Below are positions 8,290-17,740 of a stretch of 64,000 nt of DNA, piece after piece. Source of the DNA: a virus. The notes beneath the pieces were generated by a model. That model saw only the letters and a list, made by a program, of their open reading frames with translations, had not been told where the DNA came from and searched no databases. Location: IMG/VR virus record IMGVR_UViG_3300035698_010625, positions 1-64,000 of that record. One strand, written 5' to 3'. Position numbers and translations under genes: made by a program. Positions within the stretch are counted from its first letter, which is position 1. Each line of letters begins with the position of its first letter.

Positions 8290-9990
8290 ATGATTGAAGA
8301 AGATTTAGTTCCAAAGTCGGACATGTTCCGATCTAACCCGCTTTTAAAGAGGGCTAATGTACCTATCTCGTGGACTGACGAGATGTTTCAAGAATATGTT
8401 AAATGCTCTGAAAGTGTTACATATTTCATCAATAATCACATCACCATTATTAACCTTGATGAAGGTCTCATAAAATTTAAGTTATGGGATTTCCAAGATA
8501 AAATGGCGAACACGATTGTTGATAATCGTTTCACTATAATCAAAACTCCACGACAGGCTGGAAAGACTACTACTTCAGCTGCTGTAATTCTTTGGCATGT
8601 ACTGTTTAACTCAAATTACACATGCGCTATTCTAGCTAACAAACTCGCAACATCCATCGAAATCCTTTCTAGAGTGCAGCGCGCTTTTGAAAACTTACCG
8701 AAATGGTTGCAAATTGGTGTAGTTGAATGGAATAAAGGAAGTGTTACACTAGAAAATGGAAGTAGAATTCTAGCATCTGCTACAGCTTCTACTGCTATCC
8801 GTGGATACTCAATCAACTTCCTTTATCTTGACGAATTTGCATTCGTACAACGTGGTCTTCAAGACGACTTCTTCACATCAGTATATCCTACAATTATTTC
8901 TGGTAAAAAGACAAAAGTTGTTATCACTTCAACACCAAACGGTTTCGACCTTTTCTACAAACTCTGGACAGATGCTTCAGAAGGTAGAAACGATTACGTT
9001 CCAGTTCCTGTTTACTGGTCAGACATTCCTGGGCGTGATGAAGAATGGAAAAGGAAGACTATCGCTAATACTAGTGAGAGTCAATTCCGCCAAGAATTTG
9101 AAGCAGAATTTATTGGATCAAGTAACACATTAATTTCTCCAGATGTTCTACGCCGACTTGCTTTTACTACACCTATGCTTGAAGAGTATAAAGGTGCACT
9201 GAGAATCTATGAAGAACCCGAAGTAGGGCGGACATATTTCTGCACTGTTGATACATCACGAGGAGTGGGTATCGATAACTCAGCCTTCATAGTGTATGAT
9301 TTAACGGAATATCCTTTCAGAGTAGTTGCTGCTTATTCAGATAATCTCATTGATCCTTTACTATATCCAGACATTATTTTCCAAGTAGTGAAGTGGTACA
9401 ATCAAGCATTTACTCTCATAGAAATAAATGACAACGGCCAACAAATTGCTGACATTCTCCATAACGATCTAGAATATGAGTACGTAGTATTCACATCTAC
9501 TAAAGGTCGAGCAGGACAAGTTATCGGTGGTGGTTTCTCTGGATCATCTCAAAAAGGCGTAAGAACAACCAAAGCAGTTAAACGAATTGGTTGTGCTAAC
9601 GTTAGATCAATGATTGAAAACGATCAGCTAATGTTGCATGACTATGAATTGATCCGAGAATTTTCAACGTTTATTGTTAGTAAAGATTCTTATGAAGCAG
9701 AAGAAGGAGCTAAAGACGATTTAGTAATCTGCTGTGTACTCCTTGCTTGGGCTTCTGAACAGGAATTCTTTAAAGATATTACGAACACAAACTTTAGACA
9801 GAAGCTTCTAGAGCAACGTGCAGATTCAATTTATGATTCAAGTACTCCTTTTGGATTCATGCCAGATCACGCTGATTATTTTGAACAACAATTAGAATCT
9901 GAGCAGCTTATGCAGAAATTTGGACTTGGTGGATTTAGTACTGGTGATGATGGAGACGGATTTAATGGTAGTGGGTTTGAACAATGGTAA
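8290..9990 (+). CDS. 17: terminase large subunit, packaging ATPase-nuclease (gp17-like)
   Basis: 566 residues (T4 gp17: 610). Walker A TPRQAGKT at 86-93, Walker B FLYLDE at 177-182 with catalytic Glu, and the coupling motif around ITSTPNG at 212-218 define the ATPase. The RNase H-fold nuclease begins with the TVDTSRG block (Asp320). It drives DNA into the prohead and makes the packaging cut. The start ATG is preceded by only weak Shine-Dalgarno sequence; the 74-base gap before it holds a GTATATTATAC palindrome. Confidence 0.95.
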   Translation: MIEEDLVPKSDMFRSNPLLKRANVPISWTDEMFQEYVKCSESVTYFINNHITIINLDEGLIKFKLWDFQDKMANTIVDNRFTIIKTPRQAGKTTTSAAVILWHVLFNSNYTCAILANKLATSIEILSRVQRAFENLPKWLQIGVVEWNKGSVTLENGSRILASATASTAIRGYSINFLYLDEFAFVQRGLQDDFFTSVYPTIISGKKTKVVITSTPNGFDLFYKLWTDASEGRNDYVPVPVYWSDIPGRDEEWKRKTIANTSESQFRQEFEAEFIGSSNTLISPDVLRRLAFTTPMLEEYKGALRIYEEPEVGRTYFCTVDTSRGVGIDNSAFIVYDLTEYPFRVVAAYSDNLIDPLLYPDIIFQVVKWYNQAFTLIEINDNGQQIADILHNDLEYEYVVFTSTKGRAGQVIGGGFSGSSQKGVRTTKAVKRIGCANVRSMIENDQLMLHDYELIREFSTFIVSKDSYEAEEGAKDDLVICCVLLAWASEQEFFKDITNTNFRQKLLEQRADSIYDSSTPFGFMPDHADYFEQQLESEQLMQKFGLGGFSTGDDGDGFNGSGFEQW

Positions 9991-10001
9991 ATCACTTTTC
10001 T

Positions 10002-10009
10002 TATAAATA
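10002..10009 (+). promoter_or_regulatory. T4-type late promoter TATAAATA
   Basis: CTTATAAATAC immediately after gp17 and 62 bases before the tail sheath ATG, which has a strong GGGGAG ribosome-binding site. Expected to be read by gp55-RNA polymerase with the gp45 clamp. Confidence 0.8.
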
Positions 10010-10070
10010 CAATTAAAGCTACTAACCGCTTTCAATAACAACAAAAATAATCACCACGGGGAGATGAATT

Positions 10071-12035
10071 ATGCCATTTCAACTATCAGCAGGCGTTAAT
10101 ACCAGCGAAATTGACCTTACCGGTATTGTACCTGCAGTGTCAGTCTCAGTTGGTGCATTAGCTGGACAATATCATTGGGGGCCAATGAAAAAACGCGTAC
10201 TTGTTACTGACGAGGAAGTATATGCTGCACAATTTGGAAAGCCAAACAATGATAATTATCAAGAATGGTTCACTGGAGCAGATTTCCTAGCTTATGCTAA
10301 TCAGCTATATATTACACGTCTTGATAACGGTGCTAATAATGCTACCAGCTCTGGTACCTCTGTTCGCGTACTTAATGACGACGATTACGAAACAAAAGAT
10401 GGTCTTACTTCTCTTAGTACTGCTGGTACTTGGGTTGCTAAGTGGCCAGGTGCCCTGGGTAATTCTTTAAAAGTAGCTGTCTGCCAAGGCGCTAACACTT
10501 ATGAATCTACACCAGCTGTTGCTTGGGTAATTCAAGCTGCTAACACTACAATGAAGACTACTGCAGTAGCTAACGTTGCTTTAACAGTTTCCGCCGGAGA
10601 CAAACTAAGTTACGCAAACAGCACTGTACGTATTGATGTTAAAGTTGCTTCGATTACATCGAACGCTCTTTCTTCAGTAGTAATTCTAGAAGCTGCTCCA
10701 ACAAGCTATCAGTTAGGTGGTACTACTGCCGTGACTACTGTATCTGGAGTTGTTAAGCGTCGTTGGGAATACTTCGATAACTTTAATAGTGCTCCAGGAA
10801 CATCTTCATATGCTACAGTTAAATCTGGTGCTAATGATGAAATGCACGTTATCGTTATTGATGAAGATGGCGAATGGACTGGTGTGAAAGGTTCTGCTCT
10901 TGAAATATACCCATTTGTTTCTCGTGCATCTGATGCAAGAAACACAGATGGTAGTTCGAATTATTACAAGACAATACTTAACACAAAGTCATCCTTTGTA
11001 TGGTGGGCACAACACCCTCACACAACTCTTGGCCTTGCTTCTGCAACCGCAGCTGCTGCCGCTTCATTAACATTCGCGAATGCTAGTGATCTTGGTGCAA
11101 CTCTTTCTAACAGTCTATCTGATGGTACTGACGGTAATGCTCCTTCAGAAGCAGAAGTAATTGATGCTTATGACCTTTACGTAGATGCTGAAGAAGTTGA
11201 TGTATCTCTTGTAATGGGCGCTGATGCGACTGCTACAATTGCACAACATCTGATTCAAGATATTGCTGAAGTTCGTAAGGACTGTGTTGCTATCATCTCT
11301 CCAGAACGAGCAGATGTTGTAGATAACGCTGTTTATGTTGGTGCTGAAGCAGATGATGTTGTTGCATTCAAGGATTCTATCAATGTATCAAGCTCATACG
11401 GTTTCATGGATTCCGGTTGGAAGTACCGCTACGACAAGTACAATGACGTTTACCGTTATGTACCTCTGAACGGTTCTGTTGCTGGTACAATGGCACTAAC
11501 TGATAACGTTCGTGACGCTTGGTGGTCTCCTGCTGGTTTCAATCGCGGTAAGATTCGCGATATTGCTAAGCTTGCATATAACCCACGTAAAGCACATCGC
11601 GACCTTCTATACAAGAACAACATTAACCCTGTTGTATCTTTCCCTGGTGAAGGTACCGTACTTTACGGTGACAAGACAATGTTAACACGTCCGTCTGCAT
11701 TCGATAGAATCAACGTACGTCGTCTATTCATCGTTATGGAAAAGGCAATTGCAACTGCTGCTAAGTACGCTCTATTCGAGTTCAACGATGCATTTACAAG
11801 AGCTCAGTTCCGTAACCTAATCGAACCTTACCTTCGTGATATCCAAGGCCGTCGTGGAATTTACGATTTCCGTGTTGTATGTGATGAGTCAAACAACACT
11901 CCAGAAATTATCGATAGAAATGAATTCGTTGGTGACATCTACGTTAAACCAGCACGCAGCATTAACTTCATTCAATTGAACTTTGTCGCTGTCAGAACTG
12001 GTGTAGAATTCGAAGAAGTCATTGGAAAGTTCTGA
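10071..12035 (+). CDS. 18: tail sheath protein (gp18-like)
   Basis: 654 residues, almost the same as T4 gp18 (659). The N-terminus with GVNTSEIDL and the GQYHWGPM block, and the conserved C-terminal domain with NIEPYLRDIQGRRGI-type sequence, are typical of the family. It forms the contractile sheath. It has its own late promoter and a strong ribosome-binding site, fitting a very abundant late protein. A GATAAATA variant overlaps its stop and could be a weak late promoter for gp19. Confidence 0.93.
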   Translation: MPFQLSAGVNTSEIDLTGIVPAVSVSVGALAGQYHWGPMKKRVLVTDEEVYAAQFGKPNNDNYQEWFTGADFLAYANQLYITRLDNGANNATSSGTSVRVLNDDDYETKDGLTSLSTAGTWVAKWPGALGNSLKVAVCQGANTYESTPAVAWVIQAANTTMKTTAVANVALTVSAGDKLSYANSTVRIDVKVASITSNALSSVVILEAAPTSYQLGGTTAVTTVSGVVKRRWEYFDNFNSAPGTSSYATVKSGANDEMHVIVIDEDGEWTGVKGSALEIYPFVSRASDARNTDGSSNYYKTILNTKSSFVWWAQHPHTTLGLASATAAAAASLTFANASDLGATLSNSLSDGTDGNAPSEAEVIDAYDLYVDAEEVDVSLVMGADATATIAQHLIQDIAEVRKDCVAIISPERADVVDNAVYVGAEADDVVAFKDSINVSSSYGFMDSGWKYRYDKYNDVYRYVPLNGSVAGTMALTDNVRDAWWSPAGFNRGKIRDIAKLAYNPRKAHRDLLYKNNINPVVSFPGEGTVLYGDKTMLTRPSAFDRINVRRLFIVMEKAIATAAKYALFEFNDAFTRAQFRNLIEPYLRDIQGRRGIYDFRVVCDESNNTPEIIDRNEFVGDIYVKPARSINFIQLNFVAVRTGVEFEEVIGKF

Positions 12036-12066
12036 TAAATATAGCAAACAATAGGAGAACTATATA

Positions 12067-12645
12067 GTGGCATTCTCAATTAACGAATTTTACAGCGCAC
12101 TAGAGTTCGGTGGATCTCGTTCAAATCTCTTCGACGTGATTATCACGTGGCCGGGTGGCGAGCTACCAGAAATCAACTTTATGGCAAGAGCGACTCAGAT
12201 CCCTGGGGCGACTCTTAACACTGTAACACAACCGTATTTCGGCCGTGAACTTAAGTTCGCAGGTAACCGTACCTTTGAAGATTGGACGGTAACAATTATC
12301 AATGATGAAGACTATCTAATTAGAGACGGTCTAGAAAGGTGGTCTGAAGCTCTTAACGGATTTGAATCTAACGTCCGTGATCCTGCTCGACTGCAGACTT
12401 CTCAGTACAAAGGAACTGGTACTGTAAATCATTATGGTAAAACTGGTAACATTCTAAGAACCTACGAAATTCGTGGAATTCTTCCAACTGCAATTGCACC
12501 TATCCAGCTTGACTGGGGTAATGATGAAATTGTAAACTTTGATACTACCTTCTCAATGGATTATTGGGTAGCTACCAGAACTAACCGAGCTAACATTACT
12601 GCACGATCAGCGTTCGCTACAGCTGTAGATCTAGCAACTTCATAA
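12067..12645 (+). CDS. 19: tail tube protein (gp19-like)
   Basis: 192 residues from a GTG start with AGGAG upstream; T4 gp19 is 163. The block ATQIPGATLNTV and the FEDWTVTIINDED region are characteristic of T4-like tail tube subunits. It forms the inner tube on which the sheath polymerises, and follows the sheath gene as in T4. A short inverted repeat (GGGGAGG / CTCTCCCC, about 12653-12670) lies after it. Confidence 0.92.
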   Translation: MAFSINEFYSALEFGGSRSNLFDVIITWPGGELPEINFMARATQIPGATLNTVTQPYFGRELKFAGNRTFEDWTVTIINDEDYLIRDGLERWSEALNGFESNVRDPARLQTSQYKGTGTVNHYGKTGNILRTYEIRGILPTAIAPIQLDWGNDEIVNFDTTFSMDYWVATRTNRANITARSAFATAVDLATS

Positions 12646-12693
12646 TTATTATAGGGGAGGCTCTCTCCCCTTTGACCTAAGGATAACAACTGT

Positions 12694-14451
12694 ATGCGTC
12701 TTTTCGGATTTGAAATAAAGAAGTTAGATGAGCTTGAAGATCAAGCAGTTAATCTATCCTTCGTTCCACCAGATACTCAAGACGGTTCACTCGAAATCGC
12801 TACTGGTGGCGCGAGTGGTGCTTTCGTAGATTTTGAAGGAACCGCTACTAACGAAGGTGAGATGATCACGAAATATCGTGTGATGGCTCATAAATTCGAA
12901 GCTGATAATGCTATTCAAGACATTGTAAACGAAGCAATCATCTTAAGTGAAGATGGTGACATCGTAGAAATCAATACTGACAACGTTAAGTTTACACCAA
13001 GAATTAAAAAGAAGATTGGTGATGAATTTAGAAATGTACTGAAACTTTTGGATTTCAATAACAGAGGTTATGAAATTTTTAGATCTTGGTATGTTGATGG
13101 TAGAATGCATTATCACAAAATTGTTGATGTAGAAAAACCTACTGAAGGGCTTCAAGAATTACGGTACATTGATCCCCGCCGTATCAAAAAGGTTAAAGAA
13201 CACATCAAGCAAAAGGATCCCAACACTGGGATTTCTGTATATTTACGTACTAATGAATATTTCATGTACTCCCCAGCCGGTGCTTTCCAAGCAGCTGCTT
13301 CAGCTCCTACACATGCAGGAATTGGAGTTGGCTCATTTGCTATCGCTAAGGATTCAGTAGCATACATTCATTCTGGTCAAATCTGTCCTCTATCTGGTGT
13401 TCCATTATCTTGGCTAAGTAAGGCAACTAAAGCATTGAATATGCTTAACACGCTTGAAGATGCTATCGTAATTTATCGCCTTGCTAGAGCGCCAGAACGT
13501 AGAATCTTCTATATCGATACCGGTAACCTTCCTCGTGCACGTGCCGAAGAGCAAGTTAATAAGGAAATGAATAAGCATCGAAATAAAGTTGCTTATGACG
13601 CAAGTACTGGTGAAATCAAAGATCAAAAACGCTTCCTAACAATGATGGAAGATTACTGGTTCCCACGTCGTGAAGGTGGTAGAGGAACGGAAGTAACAAC
13701 ACTTACTGGTGCTCAGAATCTTGGTGAAATCGAAGATATTCTATACTTCAGAAAGAACCTTTATAAAGCGCTAGGAGTTCCAGTTGCTAGACAGGAATCT
13801 GAAAACACATTTAACTTAGGTCGAAGTCAAGAAATCTCAAGAGATGAAATCAAATTCGCTAAGTTTATTACTAGACTTCGTGCACAATTCTCAGAATTAT
13901 TCGATGATTTACTTGAAACTCAACTAGTTCTAAAAGGTGTAATCAATAGTGAAGAATGGGAATCTGTTCGCCAAGAAATCTCATATGATTGGCAGAATGA
14001 TAACTACTTCTCAGAACTTAAAGACACAGAAATCTGGAGAGAACGCCTTAGTATCCTGAACGATGTTGATGCATACGTTGGTAAATATTTTTCAAGCGAA
14101 TGGGTAAAGAAATATATCCTGAAGTTTAGTGAAGATGATATTGACCAAATTAATCGCGAAATGGATGAAAATGATGATGGGTTCGTTGATGATAATGAAG
14201 ATCCATCTAAACCATTTGATGATTGGGGTGGAGAAGAAGGTGGGCAGCCAGGACAACCTGGAGGTCAAGCAGCACAGGGAAGACCTGCACCACCAGGAGG
14301 ACCTAATGATGCTAGTCCCCGCGCAGGCGAACCAGCAAATCCACCAAAGAGAGAATCTTACAACACTGAATTAGCGCCTGAAGAAAAATTGTTTCTAGAA
14401 AGCGTAACAAACTATCTTGGGGATTTAACTGATGAAGATAGCGGAAGCTAA
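12694..14451 (+). CDS. 20: portal vertex protein (gp20-like)
   Basis: 585 residues (T4 gp20: 524). The DRRI/YIDPRRIKKV block, the APERRIFYIDTGNLPR segment and the QNLGEIEDILYFRKNLYKAL region are strong portal family matches. It forms the dodecameric portal through which gp17 pumps DNA. The extra length is a Gly/Pro/Gln-rich low-complexity stretch at about 515-550 close to the C-terminus, next to a collagen-like gene. It overlaps the next ORF by 20 bases. Confidence 0.93.
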   Translation: MRLFGFEIKKLDELEDQAVNLSFVPPDTQDGSLEIATGGASGAFVDFEGTATNEGEMITKYRVMAHKFEADNAIQDIVNEAIILSEDGDIVEINTDNVKFTPRIKKKIGDEFRNVLKLLDFNNRGYEIFRSWYVDGRMHYHKIVDVEKPTEGLQELRYIDPRRIKKVKEHIKQKDPNTGISVYLRTNEYFMYSPAGAFQAAASAPTHAGIGVGSFAIAKDSVAYIHSGQICPLSGVPLSWLSKATKALNMLNTLEDAIVIYRLARAPERRIFYIDTGNLPRARAEEQVNKEMNKHRNKVAYDASTGEIKDQKRFLTMMEDYWFPRREGGRGTEVTTLTGAQNLGEIEDILYFRKNLYKALGVPVARQESENTFNLGRSQEISRDEIKFAKFITRLRAQFSELFDDLLETQLVLKGVINSEEWESVRQEISYDWQNDNYFSELKDTEIWRERLSILNDVDAYVGKYFSSEWVKKYILKFSEDDIDQINREMDENDDGFVDDNEDPSKPFDDWGGEEGGQPGQPGGQAAQGRPAPPGGPNDASPRAGEPANPPKRESYNTELAPEEKLFLESVTNYLGDLTDEDSGS

Positions 14452-15313
14452 ATTATTTGGCGCGATAGTAAGCTTCGTTGAAAAGAGATTAGACAAATTC
14501 AAGAAAGATCTTTTAACAAGCATTCCTGAAGTATTACCCGAAAGCTTTTCTCAACCTGGCGTACCAGGACCCGCTGGTGAGAAAGGCGAGACTGGTGCAT
14601 CTGGAGGACCAAGAGGACTCCGTGGTCTTCCTGGTCGTGATGGTGTTAATATCATTGGTGAAGAAGGACCACCTGGAAGAGATGGTCGAGATGCACGTCC
14701 TGCGCGTAATGGAAGACCAGGTCTAAAAGGAAATATAGGCGATCCTGGCCGTGACGGTATAAATGGAACTGATGGAAATCATGGGTTACATGGAACTGAT
14801 GGAAAAGATGGTGCGCCTGGAAGAGATGGCAAAGATCACACTGGAAAAGAATATTCTAGATTAAGATTTGAGTTCGATGAATATAGAAGACTCACTCAAA
14901 CACAGATGTCTAGTTTAGGTGGCGGTGGTTCTACAAGAATTCTAGAAATGGATGATGTAGTACAAAATTATCGTGGGCAACTTGCTAATAACGATGTCCT
15001 TTTATGGGATGACTCAATTAATAAATTTCGCTCTTACAACATGGTAACTCTTATAAATACTGTGACAGATACCGTGACAACTAATGTGGAAACTATGTAT
15101 GATAAGCTTATAGATGATAGTACCGTTAATGGCGCTAACACCTTTACTTACATTGGCGAATCACTTCCGGGTGCTGTAACTGCAAATCCTGTTTGGAGAA
15201 TTAAAAGAATTGCAGCATATTCGGATGACACAACAAATATACTTTGGGCTAACAATCAAGCTACTTTCGTGCAAACTTGGGATGATAGAGCTAGCTACGT
15301 ATACGACGTTTAA
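14432..15313 (+). CDS. collagen-like structural protein
   Basis: 293 residues. A helical, basic head (1-40) is followed by about 30 Gly-X-Y triplets (roughly 42-140), many of the GRDG and GPPG type, then a C-terminal beta-rich domain including LEMDDVVQNYRGQLANNDVL that resembles fibre trimerisation or whisker segments. Collagen-like repeats in phage virions form trimeric fibres. The gene is coupled to the portal gene, an unusual place in T4-like genomes, so a head or neck fibre is plausible. Confidence 0.75.
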   Translation: MKIAEAKLFGAIVSFVEKRLDKFKKDLLTSIPEVLPESFSQPGVPGPAGEKGETGASGGPRGLRGLPGRDGVNIIGEEGPPGRDGRDARPARNGRPGLKGNIGDPGRDGINGTDGNHGLHGTDGKDGAPGRDGKDHTGKEYSRLRFEFDEYRRLTQTQMSSLGGGGSTRILEMDDVVQNYRGQLANNDVLLWDDSINKFRSYNMVTLINTVTDTVTTNVETMYDKLIDDSTVNGANTFTYIGESLPGAVTANPVWRIKRIAAYSDDTTNILWANNQATFVQTWDDRASYVYDV

Positions 15314-15342
15314 AAATAATAATAATAAGAAAGGTGTAACCA

Positions 15343-17268
15343 ATGGCAATTGCTGATGACTTTACAATTGACCGTACAAATCGAAGAATTTATCACTCTT
15401 CTGGTACTACGGTTTATACAACAAATGCATTCTTCTCATGGATCATGGATGAAGCAGATGACGCGGATGATACTGATTTAGACATCACGAACGATGTACC
15501 AATGAAGTTTCTAACACCAACCGCTTATCGTGTTGGCTCAATTGAAGCTGATGCTGCTTCGCCGTGGTTTTTAGATCCAGAAGCTACTAAATATCTTAGT
15601 GGTGGTGGTATCGATACAACAGGCTGGAGTGGATTCATTCACAAGATCGCTTTTGGTTCAACTGCAGGTGCAGTATCTGGTGATATTGGTAAAGTGGTTA
15701 CTGATGGCACCAACAGCGGTACATTGGTAGGTTACAACAGTGCAGGTACAATTTGGTATGTCCGAACTGCAGCAACACAAAGCGCTGGATACTTCAGTAC
15801 TGGTGTTACTACATCTGTAACTGCAGGAACAGGAACAGGAACATCGACTGCTGCGTCTATCACTGGTGAAACAGTATGGCACAATATCTTCACTCTAGGT
15901 TCTGGTAACGATATTTCACAAATTAAATTAATGGTTGTGCAAAACGGCTCTACCATTACAAATGAAGTAACAGATGGTGGTGCAGCTTGGTGGACCCGTG
16001 GTCAAATTGATATTTTAGTTGCTACTGTAGATTCAGGCGCTACTATTGATTCTGGTGACCTTCGAGTACAGGCTAGAGAGCTTGGATTTTCTTATGACTA
16101 TTTCGATCAGCCTGCATTAACAGCTGTTGGTAGAACACCTTTCGCTATCGCGATCGCCGACGATGCTGATGACGATCAGGCGCAGGGTGCTCATACAGGT
16201 GGAACTCACGCAACTATCTTAACTGATTCTACAAAAGATTTCACAGCACTTGGTATTTTAACATCTGGATATACAGTAACAAATATTTCAGATGGATCTA
16301 GTGGTGTAATCACCGCAGTTGGTACTACAACTGTTACTGTAGGTGGTGGATTATCTGGTGGTTCTGGTGATAATTTTGTAACAGCAGATGAATACGAAAT
16401 TCACCAAACTTCTACTTCCGTAGTATTCAATTGGGGCGATACAACTGCCGATGTTGATGCTACTGGTGGATCTGAAAATTATAACATGACTGCTGATCTT
16501 AACACTGACACAATTGCTGAAGCATATATGTACTTTAAATATGTTACGCGTAGAGGCGGTGGTGCATTACCAGGAACTGCTTCACCTGGTAATGGTGAAC
16601 TATATACTTCTGAAAATGAAGCAACATATACCGTAGTCAAATCTGCACCAATAGGTACACTTGCTGGTGGTAAATTCTTCGGCGCGCAAGGCGTTCTTAT
16701 CATTGATATGGCTGGTGCCGATTCAAACAACTATGAACTTATCGATGCAGCTGGATTAACAAAAGTACCACCTTCTAGCGTAACAATTCTATTCGGATCT
16801 GTTGTTTCTGGTGACCAACTTCTTATCGCAAGATTAACTGGAATTGCTGGATCACTTGATAAAGCAGAATATACTCTTAATGGCGCTGCAAGTACTACTG
16901 ACGCAACAGTTGTTGTTAATGAAGCAATTTCATCTGATACACCAGCGACTGGAACAATTCGCTTAGGTGTCAATGAAAAGAGATATACATATTCATCATG
17001 GGCAACTTCTACATTTACTCTAGATGTGTCAGATCATGCAAGTGGATTAGATGAAAATCATTTAAATGCAGCCCAAGTTTATGTACCATTTATTGACTTA
17101 ACAGCAAGTACAACATCACACAGTACATCAATCATTTATAATGCTGATGTTCCAGTACTTGCTCGTTGCCGTAAGAAAGGTATTATTCCATTTGGTGCTG
17201 AAGGAACAATCACAAGTACTGGATTCACAGTATCAGCAGTGAGAACAACAGACGATATCGTAACCTAA
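15343..17268 (+). CDS. large fibre/adhesin-like virion protein
   Basis: 641 residues, rich in Thr, Ser, Gly, Asp and Ala with beta-repeat character and no enzyme motif. The N-terminal FTIDRTNRRIYHSSG segment resembles the starts of the 17282 and 20706 products, suggesting a shared attachment domain. It follows the collagen-like gene after a short AAT-rich spacer with an AAGG ribosome-binding site. Probably a head- or tail-attached fibre; no specific family recognised. Confidence 0.6.
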   Translation: MAIADDFTIDRTNRRIYHSSGTTVYTTNAFFSWIMDEADDADDTDLDITNDVPMKFLTPTAYRVGSIEADAASPWFLDPEATKYLSGGGIDTTGWSGFIHKIAFGSTAGAVSGDIGKVVTDGTNSGTLVGYNSAGTIWYVRTAATQSAGYFSTGVTTSVTAGTGTGTSTAASITGETVWHNIFTLGSGNDISQIKLMVVQNGSTITNEVTDGGAAWWTRGQIDILVATVDSGATIDSGDLRVQARELGFSYDYFDQPALTAVGRTPFAIAIADDADDDQAQGAHTGGTHATILTDSTKDFTALGILTSGYTVTNISDGSSGVITAVGTTTVTVGGGLSGGSGDNFVTADEYEIHQTSTSVVFNWGDTTADVDATGGSENYNMTADLNTDTIAEAYMYFKYVTRRGGGALPGTASPGNGELYTSENEATYTVVKSAPIGTLAGGKFFGAQGVLIIDMAGADSNNYELIDAAGLTKVPPSSVTILFGSVVSGDQLLIARLTGIAGSLDKAEYTLNGAASTTDATVVVNEAISSDTPATGTIRLGVNEKRYTYSSWATSTFTLDVSDHASGLDENHLNAAQVYVPFIDLTASTTSHSTSIIYNADVPVLARCRKKGIIPFGAEGTITSTGFTVSAVRTTDDIVT

Positions 17269-17281
17269 TAAAGGATATACA

Positions 17282-17740
17282 ATGGAAGACTCTACAACAT
17301 TTGCGGGGCGTACCATGCACGTAAATTATGCAACAAGAGTGTTAACAATAAGTGATGCAGGTGCTGGTGTGTTAGTGTTTGACACTGATAAAGAATATTA
17401 CTTTGCATTAAGAGAAGCTTGGTTAGATATGAATCCAGTAGCAGATGTTCAGTCTCAATTGTTAATCGCGAGAGGTGGCTGGACATTGACTCTCGAAGCA
17501 GTTACAGCAGGAAATGATTTCTTTATCGATGCTTTTATACATGGTAGACATGTACTACACGATACTGAATCTGGACAAATTTCAGTTACTTTTGGTGGCG
17601 TCCGATTTCCAGATCTAGTAGATCAACAGTATATTGATGGAGCAAATATGATTTGGGATGATTCTTCACCAATTCGCAAAGTTAATGATTTTGTTATAAA
17701 TGTACAAAAAGGCTGGACAGTAACGGATGATACGATTTAA
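17282..17740 (+). CDS. small fibre-associated virion protein
   Basis: 152 residues. HVNYATRVLTIS near the N-terminus resembles the related segments in 15343 and 20706, followed by a mixed beta domain. Its stop overlaps the start of the 988-residue gene (TAATG), so the products are probably made together. Candidate connector or base protein for the large fibre; inferred from context. Confidence 0.5.
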   Translation: MEDSTTFAGRTMHVNYATRVLTISDAGAGVLVFDTDKEYYFALREAWLDMNPVADVQSQLLIARGGWTLTLEAVTAGNDFFIDAFIHGRHVLHDTESGQISVTFGGVRFPDLVDQQYIDGANMIWDDSSPIRKVNDFVINVQKGWTVTDDTI